Origin: Argyresthia goedartella
Taxonomy: Eukaryota > Arthropoda > Insecta > Lepidoptera > Argyresthiidae
Reading direction: 5' to 3'
Assembly: GCA_949825045.1 (NCBI GenBank)
Contig: OX463835.1
Coordinates: 19,237,201 to 19,301,200 of the forward strand
Length of the DNA stretch: 64,000 bases
Positions 29,381-40,213 of the stretch are shown piece by piece; the first letter of the stretch is position 1; each line of letters opens with the position of its first letter. A model generated the notes under the pieces. That model was not told the DNA's origin and ran no database searches. It worked only from the letters and a program-made list of their open reading frames with translations. The position numbers and the translations under genes are program-made.

Positions 29381-29985
29381 ACTTCGGTGGTCTGTTACCG
29401 ATCACTCTCTTTGTATAAAAGTAAACGCACAAAAAAAAGTAATTGGTTGTGCTACCTCACATTATGATTTTCCTAAAGTAGACATTTGATTTCTTCTAAT
29501 GTATAAAGGACAATAATGAAGGATTCATATAAATACACTTTTTGCACATTCAAACATTGTTACGGAAACAAACGTCTACTTGGTGGACTTTTTTTAATCG
29601 AACCAATTATTTAGTAAACAATGAAATTTCCGGACCGTAGTGTAATTTACGAACGCACCCAATACTGCATTACTCTCACTCAGCGCCATCTTTCCGTGAG
29701 TCGAGCGCGCAAAACATTAAAGCTAATCTTTAAAAAACAATTGGCAGTGTCAAAGTTCCGTGCATCTTTTCGGTTCCATTCGTGTTTTGGTAAGTAAAAC
29801 CTTGAAAATTGGTTGCCATTAATTATTTTATAAACAAATAGGTCCATAATAATTATAGTCTTTGAATTTTGACATAACCTCAAAATGTTGCGTGATAAAT
29901 GATATTTCCTGTGAAAAGTCTATTCGGTGGACGTCTTTTCGGTGGTATTTAAGTACACCGAAAAGATTAATGTCCACCGAATGGA
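29381..29985. repeat. Left subterminal CGGTGG box cluster of the Sola-like transposon
   Basis: Boxes of consensus TTCGGTGGAC occur at 29381-29390, 29921-29932 and 29936-29945 in direct orientation, and as reverse complements at 29954-29965 and 29972-29985. Repeated boxes near both ends of a DNA transposon are often transposase binding sites; that role is inferred. Confidence 0.6.
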
Positions 29986-30551
29986 TCGCTTAGTGAAATG
30001 TGTTTGTTTTTGGGCAACTTAAGGATGAATGAGTGTGACTTAATCCAAAGTAAGTATATTCAACTGCAATTATAGACACGCTGCAAATTGGCTATACAAA
30101 TTGAATTATGCATTTTTCTCTTTTGTACTTCTAATCCAGTGAATAGAAGAGATTCTGCTTACAAACGGTCCGGTAGTTCTAAATTACCGATATTTTCAAT
30201 ATGGCTGCGGGGGCGGAGGGAGAGGAATTGTGCATTTTGCTTTTTAAATACTTAATAACCATCCTAGACACCATATCAAAAATGTATAACTACCAGACCG
30301 TTTGCGACCAAAAGAAGACGAGCAGAATAATTTCTCATGTTTCAACACGTCTTTGTAAGCAAACCCCTTCAGTGGTAGTCTCTATTTACTGGGTTATTAG
30401 TTCTTCACTAATATCTATGGGTTGGACGTGCTAGCAGTGCTACTTATGTATGTTTGGATTATAATAAAAAAATGTTCCTTCACCTTCCTTTTCCATTTAT
30501 TTCTTTGCTTTTTACTTTGGTTCAGGTGCACGTTCCATTTGTCCGCAGAAT

Positions 30552-32897
30552 ATGGCAAAAACCAGGAAAAAACCTACCGAAGAAGAAAAAAATAAAAAGC
30601 GACGTGAGCAAAAGAAGTTAAGCATGAGGAAAGCAAGGGAAAAACTTAGGAAAAATCCAATAGCCTTAGAAGAAAAAAGAAGAAAAGATAGAGAATACTA
30701 CTATAGACAGAAGTCGCAAGGAAAAATTAAGAAAATTCAGGATTTAGCAGAAAGAGAGCAAAGATATCTACGAAATAAATGGGCAAAAGACGCAAAATTA
30801 CGTAGAGACAGATTGAAAGCACAAAAACAAGCTTTGCTATCAATTGATCAGGAAACTCCTCCATCCAGTCCAGCGCCTTCGTCGGTGTCGTCACTCAGAT
30901 CGAGGTCTGAATCAGGCCGAGCTGTTGCAGAGAAAAACAAACGACGACTTAAAAATGAAAATTTCCTGCTCAAATCTCAACTTAAGGTTCTAGCAAACAA
31001 GCTTGCTAAGTATAAGATGCGTTGCAATAGACTGCGGAAGGAGAAGAAACACAAACAAACAAAAACAACAACAAGAACAAAAGAAAGTAAAGACGTGTCC
31101 AGTGCTGTCCGTGAATTTCTTCTCAGTGACGATTCTAGTCGTTCAACAGCCGGAAAAAAAGAAACTATCACTAGATTTAAACAGAAAAAACAGATTCGCT
31201 TACTCAATGAGTCCCTCATCAATTTGCACAAAAAATTTGTGACCCAAACAAACCTGAAAATATCGTATAAAACTTTTTGTCGATATAGACCTTTTTGGGT
31301 GTTGAACCCTAAAGTTGCAGCACGTGAGACTTGTTTGTGTGCAATACATACCAACATGGAATTATTAGTGAAATCACTGAAAAATTCTCACGTGATAAAT
31401 GAAAACTCCCCCATGGCAGTAAGCAAATCTATTTGCTGTGAAGAGATGACAGAAAAATGTCTAGAACGGACATGTTTGGCGTGTAGGTTCAAGAAGATCG
31501 CATTCAACCAATTCACCTCAAATGATACGGTAAAGTATGAGCGATGGGTCACCAAAAAGATTATGCAAACGATCAAAGGCCAAGAGAAACTCTGTCAGAA
31601 GACTATTAAAGAAGTTGTCGTAACATCTAAACAACAACTGGCAATTCACCTGACGAACAGCATCGGACGATTCATGAAACATGTCTGTATTACGTTTCAC
31701 CAGTTTAATGTCGTCAAGGATATTAAAACAAATATGTCTCCGAGCGAAGGTCTACTGCACATAGACTTTTCCGAAAATTACAACTGTAAGTACTCTTCAG
31801 AAATACAGTCTGCTCACTTTGGTGGGTCAAAAGATCAGCTGTCGCTTCATACTGTGGTATTTTACTATGTTGATGAAAACACAGAGGAGAAGCGTATCAT
31901 CGCAAAGTCTTTTTGTACGGTCAGTGACATCTTGAACCATGGACCTATATACATTTGTGCACACTTGAAGCCCATTATTGCCACGATAAAGACATTGGTC
32001 CCGACTCTTAAACGTCTCCATATTTTAAGCGACGGACCATCGACACAGTACAAAAATAAGACTATGTTTCACTTGATAGCTGCATACTTAAGCGAAGAAA
32101 CGCAAGCGAGTAGTATACTGTGGCACTATAGTGCGAGTGGACACGGTAAGGGAGCCCCTGATGGTGTAGGAGGGTGCCTCAAGCGAACGGCTGATAAGCA
32201 TGTTGCCAAAGGAAACGACGTCAATAACATAGACGCTTTCATTGAATGTGTACATCAAGACTGTAAGGGCATCAATGTTATAAAAATTGACGATGCGGCA
32301 GCGAAAGACATTGAAAGACTGATTGAAAACAGCAAAATCTGCCCTTTCCGCGGTACCATGCAAGTGCATCAAGTAACATGGGACAAGCGAGAACCAAAAA
32401 TCCTCCAATTCCGAAGACTGAGCTGCACTACTTGTGCCCCAGGAGCTACGTGCGTGCACTACAATTTGGGCCATATAACACTTGACCTAAAACCACGTAA
32501 CGAGATACCTGCTCCCTCACCAACTTCGAGTTCTCTTCCCAGTCCCTTGCTGAGCATAGCAAGTCCGCTGCTTAGTTCTAACTGGAGCCCAATAGTAAGC
32601 CAATTGCTAGATCCAAGAGATAACCAGACATCGAGAACAATGTCTAGTCCATCGATTTTTGAGCCCCAAATCAATGACTCTGAAGAACCAACTTGTTCCA
32701 AGACCCTTCGTGGAATACAAAGTCGAAAGCGCATTCGTTATAACGATGTTTATTCCGATAGCTCAAGATCGCCACCTCTTACACGAGCTGAAACTCCAAA
32801 GAATACCGTGCGCACGAAGAAATCTCGAGAAAACTGGAAACAAAGTTTTTGGGACTCATCAGACGATGAAGAAATTTTTTCCAACAAAAAGACATAG
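30552..32897 (+). CDS. 781-aa DDE-type transposase of the Sola-like transposon
   Basis: Intact, starting at ATG 30552. The N-terminal 110 residues are very basic with heptad-like charge (KKRREQKKLSMRKAREKL). A second charged coil follows at residues 135-180. A Cys-rich segment (CCEEMTEKCLERTCLAC) lies near residue 300. An RNase H-fold core is indicated by HIDFSENY, then LHILSDGPSTQYKNK, then SGHGKGAPDGVGGCLKR with conserved acidic residues. A further Cys motif, CTTCAPGATC, lies near 630, and the C-terminal tail is Ser/Pro-rich. I know the core as a widespread uncharacterised animal family. Which acids are catalytic is inference. Confidence 0.72.
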   Translation: MAKTRKKPTEEEKNKKRREQKKLSMRKAREKLRKNPIALEEKRRKDREYYYRQKSQGKIKKIQDLAEREQRYLRNKWAKDAKLRRDRLKAQKQALLSIDQETPPSSPAPSSVSSLRSRSESGRAVAEKNKRRLKNENFLLKSQLKVLANKLAKYKMRCNRLRKEKKHKQTKTTTRTKESKDVSSAVREFLLSDDSSRSTAGKKETITRFKQKKQIRLLNESLINLHKKFVTQTNLKISYKTFCRYRPFWVLNPKVAARETCLCAIHTNMELLVKSLKNSHVINENSPMAVSKSICCEEMTEKCLERTCLACRFKKIAFNQFTSNDTVKYERWVTKKIMQTIKGQEKLCQKTIKEVVVTSKQQLAIHLTNSIGRFMKHVCITFHQFNVVKDIKTNMSPSEGLLHIDFSENYNCKYSSEIQSAHFGGSKDQLSLHTVVFYYVDENTEEKRIIAKSFCTVSDILNHGPIYICAHLKPIIATIKTLVPTLKRLHILSDGPSTQYKNKTMFHLIAAYLSEETQASSILWHYSASGHGKGAPDGVGGCLKRTADKHVAKGNDVNNIDAFIECVHQDCKGINVIKIDDAAAKDIERLIENSKICPFRGTMQVHQVTWDKREPKILQFRRLSCTTCAPGATCVHYNLGHITLDLKPRNEIPAPSPTSSSLPSPLLSIASPLLSSNWSPIVSQLLDPRDNQTSRTMSSPSIFEPQINDSEEPTCSKTLRGIQSRKRIRYNDVYSDSSRSPPLTRAETPKNTVRTKKSRENWKQSFWDSSDDEEIFSNKKT

Positions 32898-32900
32898 TCC

Positions 32901-33092
32901 TTTCGGTGGACAAAGACAAAATATTTTTTTTCTCTATAAATGTTCCTTGCCAACCATAACTGTGTTCTGTTGATTTGTTCGTAAGAAGAGGTTCTATGTT
33001 ATAATGCAAAAGAATTTAATTATTTTTGTCTTTTTCATGTTGTAATTGCATTTTTAGTCTATTCGGTGGACAGCCTCGTCTTTTCGGTGGAA
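32901..33092. repeat. Right subterminal CGGTGG boxes of the Sola-like transposon
   Basis: TTTCGGTGGAC occurs at 32901, ATTCGGTGGAC at 33061 and TTTTCGGTGGA at 33081. The pair GTCTATTCGGTGGAC then GTCTTTTCGGTGG matches the pair at 29919-29945 in the same direction, with six extra bases between boxes. Direct rather than inverted placement is unusual for transposon ends. Confidence 0.6.
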
Positions 33093-33263
33093 CCATAAAA
33101 TGATTTTTAATATATAACTTATTTAAATCTTAAGTTTGATCTCTGGTTGTATCTTGTTTATCTTTAAATGCATGTATGTGTACTAAATAAATGTCGAATT
33201 TCATAAAAAGTCAAACTTTCATTTTTGCTTAAATTTGGATCAAGCTTTGACAATGACCCGCCT

Positions 33264-33596
33264 GGGTTATTTAAAGACGAGCTAGCAGGTCAGCTTATAG
33301 TTGAGTTTGTAGGCCTACGGTCTAAACTTTATTCTATAAAAACTGAAGATACTGAATTAAAAAAAGCTAAAGGAACCAAAACATCTGTTGTAAAAACATT
33401 GAGTTTTAAGGACTATAAAGGTGTGTTATTGGATAATAATTTAGTTAGGAAAAAAAATATGGTATTTAGGTCATTAAAACATGAAATTTTCACAAAGTCG
33501 CTAAATAAAATAGCTCTCTCAAGTAATGATGATAAGCGCATCATTCTAAAAAATAAAATATCAACTCTTTCATGGGGTCATGAAACAGCATTTTAA
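33264..33596 (+). pseudogene. DNA polymerase B of Maverick 2, C-terminal exon after the transposon
   Basis: Coding resumes at GGG TTA TTT and reads LFKDELAGQ to the end SWGHETAF. This part has no internal stops. It aligns along its length with 120-458. Confidence 0.85.
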
Positions 33597-34223
33597 GCTG
33601 TATATGTATGAATATAATTAGTCTCTAAACTATAGCTTTTAAGTGAATGTTGTTATATTAAAAATAAAATATGAACTTTTGACGACATTTTGACCTGATA
33701 ACTAGACTCTAAACTACTACTACTCTAAACTAGCTTTTAAGTGAATATTGTCATATTAAAATAAATAATGTGTTCTCGGATTATATTTTGTTTCTTTCTA
33801 AGCTTATTGCTACAGCATACCCTACTGAATTACAAACATAGTTAGGTACAGTCGTCAGATTATCAGCCGGAGTGGACTTGTATGTAGAGGTTACTTCAGA
33901 ATTATTTCTAAAAGATGGAACATAAGCGATAACGTTGAAATGATTATGATGACTAATCGCAACGTGACTATTACACGTGTTGCGTGCAATGAACTCAATT
34001 TAAAAAATATGATAACGTAAGCATAATTTTATGAAGAAATGCAAGCTTAGGTGATTTGTTTAATTACAACGTAACAATGACCATTTCTAAAGGTAACTAA
34101 AGAAGAGGACGCGGTTCATTACACCAAGATAATATGTCTATATTAAACGAGGTAAAAAACGTACTGACTATTTTTATATGATTATTATAAAGTTTAGTTT
34201 CACAGGAAACTATATCATGTTTT

Positions 34224-34234
34224 TCGTTTTACAG
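34224..34234 (+). promoter_or_regulatory. Probable 3' splice acceptor before the small + strand ORF (Maverick 2)
   Basis: The TTTCGTTTTACAG tract ends at 34234, three bases before ATG 34238, matching the placement in element 1 (1851-1862). Confidence 0.5.
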
Positions 34235-34237
34235 TCA

Positions 34238-34600
34238 ATGGATCCCTCCGACTTGTGGTTCCAACACGCTCAGCCTCAAAATTATGAGGACGTTCTGCAA
34301 GATTCTACACCCAGTCAAGACACTAAGGAAAAGAAAAAGAAGAAAAATAACAGATTGGACAGAAATAAATTAAATCCTGCAGTGTTATCATCACACGTAA
34401 TAACAAAGGCCCCGAAAAGAGCTCTTTGTTTGATTAAGATAGAAATTCATGACTTAAATGGATCTCAGACTTCTACAAATTCAGGTGATAGTGTTGTAAG
34501 CGTACAGTACATACAATCGGAAGTAGTTGATGAAATAATGGACTTGTCAGAGAATTTAGTGAATAAAATAAGTAAAAAAATATGCAATGATTTTATTTAA
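34238..34600 (+). CDS. Conserved small Maverick protein, second copy
   Basis: 120 codons from ATG 34238. The N-terminus is acidic (MDPSDLWF), a KEKKKKKNN basic patch sits mid-protein, and the C-terminal half matches the element 1 protein (LIKIEIHDL; EIMDLSENLVNKISKKI). It lacks the proline tract. The frame is still open although most neighbouring genes are broken. Function unknown. Confidence 0.55.
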   Translation: MDPSDLWFQHAQPQNYEDVLQDSTPSQDTKEKKKKKNNRLDRNKLNPAVLSSHVITKAPKRALCLIKIEIHDLNGSQTSTNSGDSVVSVQYIQSEVVDEIMDLSENLVNKISKKICNDFI

Positions 34601-34799
34601 ATAAGTGTATAAATAAAAGTTCCTATTAATTTATTTTGATGTTTCATTTATGCTCTTGTGTAGTTTAAAGAGATGATGTAATAAAATCAATAATTTAAGT
34701 AAACAAACACATTTATTAATAATCATTTTTAAAACTAATCGGTAAGAAATCATACACTCTTATAACAATAGTTATACCAACAATATATAACATCTTCTT

Positions 34800-35975
34800 A
34801 TCATCTTTACGCGGATGACTTACAAATCTATCGCCACTTCTCTCCCGATAATGTAAACTCCGCTGTGGAGGCGATAAACGCTGACTTAGAGGGTATTGGA
34901 GGATGGGCCTCGTCATTTGGGCTACTGGTTAACCCAAACAAGTCCCAGGCCATGATTATAGGTACCAGACACTCACTATGTTTGTTGAAGCAACAGTCTG
35001 TCCGTCCTGTATCTTATAACGGTACCGTAATCATGTATAGCGACACAGCGAAAAACCTGGGTGTTGTTTTCGATAACCAGTTAACCTGATCAACGCATAT
35101 CAGCGAGGTCAGCAGGCGAGTTTACGCTACCTTTCACTCTCTCAGGAGACTTCAGAACTTTCTTCCTCGTCAGACCAAAATTATTCTCGCCCAGTCTCTT
35201 TTACTTCCCCTCATTGACTATGCTGATGTTTGCTGGGTAAGCGCAAATGAAGAGCAACTGAACAAACTCGAACGACTTCAAAACCTCGGGATTGGTTCAT
35301 CTTCGGACTGCGAAAATATGATCACGTTTCTCAACATCGCAGGGAGTTGAATTGGCTTCCGATTCGTCTTCGACGGGACTCTCATATCCTATGCCTGCTC
35401 TACAATATTTTGTGGAACCCTCGGTACCCTAACTTCCTGCGTGATCGCTTCGAATTTCTTTCTTCAGGCAGGCCTCGGAGAACTCACATGGCCACTATGC
35501 TTTAAGCCCCACAACGCTCCACTGCAACCTACGAGCACGGGTTTAAAATCCGCGCTATACGGCTGTGGAATGAACTTCCCTGCACCATCAGGGACAGTCC
35601 ATCACTTTATATCTTTAAGAACCGACTAAAGAAGCACTATCTTTCACTTTCTATTTAGCTATATAATGTATTAGTATTAGTATATTTGTAAGATATTTAT
35701 TGATATGCTGTATTTATGTAACTGTGTATGTAGTCTATATTTCTTAGCAATAGGGTTTTATGTATGTGTAATATGTATTATATTAGAATATAGTCTTAAT
35801 TGTACGCGCAATTCTTTCCCTTACCTATCATCTCCGTCTCCTATCCAACTTGGTTTGCTGGAAGAAATCTCTTATTTAGAGATAAGCTCGCCTTTGTACA
35901 CTTCTTTTATATCATAAGCTATTTTTACAGTCATGTGAGTGCAATAAAGAATTACGAATTACGAAATAGTAAAAT
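34800..35975 (+). mobile_element. 5'-truncated LINE fragment (L2/CR1 group): RT C-terminus and 3' tail
   Basis: It begins inside the catalytic region (YADDLQIY at about 34811) and continues with VNPNKSQAMIIGT, NLGVVFDNQLT, FLPRQTKII and SLLLPLIDYADVCW. A terminal block (IRLWNELPCTIRDSPSLY) ends near 35655, and the 3' tail has GAATTAC repeats near 35948-35965. Internal stops are present. It lies between the small ORF and the exonuclease-like gene of Maverick 2. Confidence 0.72.
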
Positions 35976-35999
35976 AATTACATAGCTATTTGGTTATCT

Positions 36000-36463
36000 T
36001 TAAACCATTTTTAATACACATTACGTTTCGTAGAGCACAATTGGACTTATGAGTTATACAACTGAAATCATTGAGATGCGATTTAAACATTTCTAACAAC
36101 TGTTTTAAATTTGGACACCCTTTTTCTTCTGTTTGTTATTGCACAGTTCTCACACAATTCTTTAAGCCATTTTACCTTTTCTAAACCTTTAACTATTTAA
36201 AGTTTGTTCTCTAGATATGGTTTGATAATACTTTTGAATTGAAGAAAGTCTATGTGTCCCTCGGCCCATCTGTACCCAAGATTGTTTTGAATCCATTTCA
36301 CGTGCTTTTTTTCCACATCAGTTAAACATCGATAAGGACACGGAGGCTTAACGAGAAATACTTGAGTGTATTCAGCAGTAGCTATCGCAAGTTCTTTAAC
36401 AATAAAATCATTTTCGTTACTTTTAAATCTATGTATATCGACAAATAAAGTTTCCGAATTCAT
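36000..36463 (-). pseudogene. Exonuclease-like gene of Maverick 2 (broken)
   Basis: From ATG 36463: FVDIHRF, FIVKELAIATAEYTQ, LVKPPCPY and IKPYLENKL, then a stop. Beyond it, in another frame, IVKGLEKVKWLKELC follows, matching the FVKGNEKIQWVKDF block of the intact copy. The ATG overlaps the capsid-like stop by ATGA as in element 1. Confidence 0.65.
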
Positions 36464-37226
36464 GATAGTTTTCTAACGATATTACTTAATGGTTTATATT
36501 CAATTCAGCAATCATTCAGAATAAGGCAATACGCAGAGGTTTGATCTGGTATTTCTACTTCACTCTCGAGCTCCAAGCGCACATTAACTACGGGCCCCGA
36601 TTTCAGGTTATCGGTTTGTCTTGAACAGTCTATAAAGAATAGAGGAGCTACCTCTTTAAAATCTTTTGCACTTAACAATGGTTCAGTTCTTCTGCCATAA
36701 TAAGGCTGCTGAAATCGAACGTATTGCTCGTATAATATAGCTATATTAATGTTCGAGAAACTTACGTTCATATTATCGTATGGAAAGTAGGTCGAGTTTA
36801 GATACACTTTTACATCACGTAAATTACAATGATCGAATTCTGACATGTCCATGTAAGCATCATTTTTGCGATTGGTCTGTAACCCTAGTATGACATATCT
36901 AGGTTTTTCAATCTGAGAAGACGTTTTGATTGACCATGTATGCTTTGTAGTTCTAGGCAGCAAAGGATATTCGTACAAATCCCAATTTCTAAATGGAACT
37001 TGAATAGATCTATCATTTTCTAACAAACGAAGAAGATTGATTCTTTCTGCGTCGGATACTTTTACATGTGGAACTCGCCATATAATTTTATGAATTTCAA
37101 CGTCTTCTACGACTTCTCCAGTATTTAATTTTAATGTATTAAGGTTTGTCTTACTGCGAAGCAGAACGAGTTCATGTTTACAGTTGATTACAACTTTTTT
37201 ATATTCTTCTGCAAATCCTAGGATAT
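36460..37226 (-). pseudogene. Capsid-like gene of Maverick 2, C-terminal half only
   Basis: It retains VSDAERINLL, FRNWDLYEYPLLP, CNLRDVKVYLNS and a C-terminal IEYKPL, with one nonsense codon (TGA at about 36505-36507) where element 1 has Leu. The N-terminal half is replaced at 37227 by a LINE fragment. The final TCA TGA overlaps the next start. Confidence 0.75.
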
Positions 37227-38612
37227 TACTTCGTCAATATTACAGGATATTACAGACGCTAATCCAACTCAGTGTCGGACGCACGTCGCTCCCGCTCTTA
37301 TCCACCCAACTTGCCAGCGGAAACGCATTTAACCCCATTGTGCGCGCGCGCAAATTATTCGCGATTATGGTTAAATGTTTCAAGTGCACCAAGACAGTTA
37401 CCAAAAAAAGCCCTGGAGTGCAGTGTGGAAAGTGCAGTAAGTGGATCCATGGTGTTTGTGCATCCATTACCACGGAACAATTGAGCGCGCTCGTGGCTAC
37501 TGACTCGGTGGACTGGAAATGTCGCAACTGTACGGGAGGTGTAAACCCTAAACGCCTCTCCTGCATCCTACCTGACGCGGACGAAGAAGACAATACAGAT
37601 AACGAATCCTTATCAAATATGGCGCAAAACAAAGTAATACAGAAGATACTAAACGACATACGGCGAGAGGTCAGAGAAATTATCACTTCGGAGCTGCAGT
37701 CTACCCTATAATTCTACTCTGATAAAATCGACGAGTATGAGGAGAAAATTGCGGTATATGAATCCAGCATCAAAGTGGTCGAAAATCAGTGCCAGGACCT
37801 GAAAAATTCTGTAAAAAATGCAATGCTCAAATATGAGACTTTGGAACATAAAATGAATGCTTTGGAGCAATCACAAATGTCAAATTACATTGAAATATGC
37901 GGTGTCAAGGAAGCTACCGATGAGGAACCCCTTGATATATCCAGTAAAATCTGCTCCAAGCTGCAACAAAATCCTAAAGCCATAATAAAGGCATACAGGA
38001 AGTCTGGGAAAAAAAACGGGCCGCGGACGCCGGAAACGAACCCTCCCCCCCCCCCCCCATAGTTGTTGCTATACAGGATGGATGCCGTGGCTCGAGGCTG
38101 CAAGGACGATCCAGCTCAACAGAACCGACCTAGGAAGAGAGGATACCTCCAAGATTCGTGAAGCCCTGACTCCCAGCTCGGCCTTTCTTTTATGGAAAGC
38201 TAAAAAAGAACTGAAAGAGAGAAGCTTATTAAGTTTGTTTGGATTAAAAATGGCCAAACATTGGCAAAAAAGGAAGAAAAGGAAAAACCAACATCATCAG
38301 GTCAATCAGCGACATCGAAAGGTTGAAATTTAACTTTTCCAAGTAAGTCTATACCCTATTACCTTAACAATAACATGCCTTAGTTATTTACAACAAAAAT
38401 GGATGACACCATAGACAAATCGATTCAAGAACTAAGTCACAACTCATAGAATGATTTTACACAAGACATAAAAATACTACGATTAGAAAACCAACTAACA
38501 ATATTAAGCGTAAACATCAGATCTCTTATCAAATAGTTTGCACAACTTGAACTGATACTGACAAGCAGCAGCAGCATCGTTCATGTTGTGGTGATAACGG
38601 AGGCAAACATCT
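37227..38612 (+). mobile_element. LINE fragment with PHD-finger ORF1 and endonuclease start (CR1/Zenon-like)
   Basis: ORF1 from ATG 37367 begins with a PHD-type C4HC3 finger (CFKCTKTV, CGKCSKWIHGVC, WKCRNC). A frameshift near 37711 precedes a coiled coil, then a segment like the baculovirus FP25K/LINE ORF1 domain (LWKAKKELKE). ORF2 starts with LTILSVNIRSL near 38490 and breaks off at about 38612. The RT is absent, and the right boundary joins Maverick 2 far downstream of where the left boundary left it. The window therefore shows a deletion that removed LINE ORF2 plus about 3 kb of Maverick genes. Confidence 0.7.
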
Positions 38613-38818
38613 TTCCGTAGATCATTAATCTTTTTATCAACGAATTCCTTATTGACGGCGTCGTGTGATTCGTGTGGTGACTGTAAACCTTTTATTCGAG
38701 ACGATTGAAGATCAAAATGTCCCTCTTCGTTTTTAGTCAACGCATTATCAGTAAAATCAAACAATTTGGATAAACGTAAACGTTTATGAACATGCTGACC
38801 GAATTTATCAATATTCAT
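38613..38818 (-). pseudogene. Fiber-like gene of Maverick 2, N-terminal part
   Basis: It starts MNIDKFGQHVHKRLR and keeps IKGLQSPHESHDAVNKEFVD. The C-terminus is lost at the deletion junction with the LINE fragment. Confidence 0.65.
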
Positions 38819-38904
38819 AATACCGAGCTAGGATACTCGAGTTATTAGTATAGAGGTTGAAAATGAAGTACACAGCAATAATTAAGGCAGGATTATTTAT
38901 TCTA

Positions 38905-39865
38905 ACTAAGCAGACCACTTTCCTTTAGTTCTTCTATGATGGAAATTATTTCATTATCAAGTCCAGTGTTTCCAGCGCCACGAGATGCAATAAGTAGTTT
39001 TAACCTTCCACTAGCTCGTTTGGATCATCCCAGTAGACATAGTCAACATTTTTCTTCCATTTTTTCAGTATTCGTAAACCAGAACCTTGGATGTTATTGC
39101 TATCATGTTTAACATTAAAGACAGGTTTAATAATATTCAAGTATTTTATTCCTTTGTTGCTCTTTATTGATTTACTTGGATCATAATCTCGTCTGTGCGC
39201 ATTTGTCTCTAGCAACATTAACTTACAATTCATCAGGTCTTCCTTGGTTACACCTACTAAGTCTGGTGTTTGGTTAGTTAGCAACTCCATCAATTCGCGG
39301 GTCTTATTGTAACCATGTGTTCCCACTGCAATGTTTTTTTCAGTAATAGTAACCTTGGCTGACCCCATCATAAGTTTTCCTCGGTCGACTCTTATCCCAA
39401 AAGGAGTATTCTTTAAGTACTTGGATATAAGTGACCAATACGAACAATTTTGGTCATGACTGCTGTTATCAGACTCGAGAGACTTTTCTGATATATGATT
39501 TATTTCCATCACTACAGTCTTTTTCAGAAATATCGTCTTCCATTTCCATTGAACGATCTATGTTTTGTGTGGATGTCATAAATTGATCCGAATGTCTGTT
39601 TTTTTGTATGGTTTCATCGGCTATATCAGTCAATAGGTTCATCAACTTCATTGTCAGAGTTCGACTCTTCATTTTTAATTGTTTTTTTAATTTCTTTACT
39701 CTCTGTTTGTCTCATAGCATTTGTAAGTTTATTAAGGGGGCTAAGAACTGGCTTGAAAACGTTTTCTTAAACCTTTCCGTATTCTGATTTAACGTTACGC
39801 ATTTTTTTAAACTTTTTCTTCACTGCTTCGGCAGCAGTTACGATTTCCTTTAAGTTTTTCTCCAT
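38905..39865 (-). pseudogene. Conserved unknown gene (YWDDPNELVE) of Maverick 2, frameshifted
   Basis: The N-terminal charged helix starts near 39865 (MEKNLKEI). The middle contains FGIRVDRGKLMMGS and TNAHRRDYD; YWDDPNELVE is followed by a frame break near 39000, after which the terminal NEIISII-type block continues. It aligns with 7589-8560. Confidence 0.68.
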
Positions 39866-40213
39866 ATCCTGTGTGCTTGTCCTCTTGAAGAGCTAGTGTA
39901 ATTTTATCGAATTAACCTGCATTTATATGTATATATACTACTCAAAAGAAAATAAGGGCCACTTACATATTTCTGTTTTTGAGTAAATTTTTAGATGTAA
40001 ACTAATTAATAAGTGACCAATTAATGATGTCCGGCCTCCTTCAGTATCCAACCTCTTTAATGCTGGTGTTTAAGTCTTACAGCTGGCCAGAAATTGAAGC
40101 AAATAAAAAAAACGAGTTTCAGGTCAAATTCCTTTCAGATGGAATCACAATTTTATTCTGTTAAAAAACTATTTCTGTCCATCTTTTGCTTCTTTTAACA
40201 TCTTTTGTTAATA

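Larger units (their letters stand above)
29198..33259 (+). mobile_element. Intact DNA transposon, 12-bp TIR and 4-bp duplication (Sola-like)
   Basis: It begins GGGTCATTGTCA at 29198 and ends with the exact reverse complement at 33259. The duplication GCCT flanks it (29194-29197 and 33260-33263), and removing the element plus one GCCT restores the conserved Maverick PolB reading (the GTG CCT GGG TTA codons). Length 4062 bp. It encodes one long intact ORF. A 4-bp duplication is known for the Sola superfamily; assignment beyond that is uncertain. Confidence 0.88.

Noticed and set aside
29194..33263. Single continuous PolB gene with a large intron
   Set aside because: The ends form a TIR and a GCCT duplication, not GT/AG, so the interruption is a transposon.
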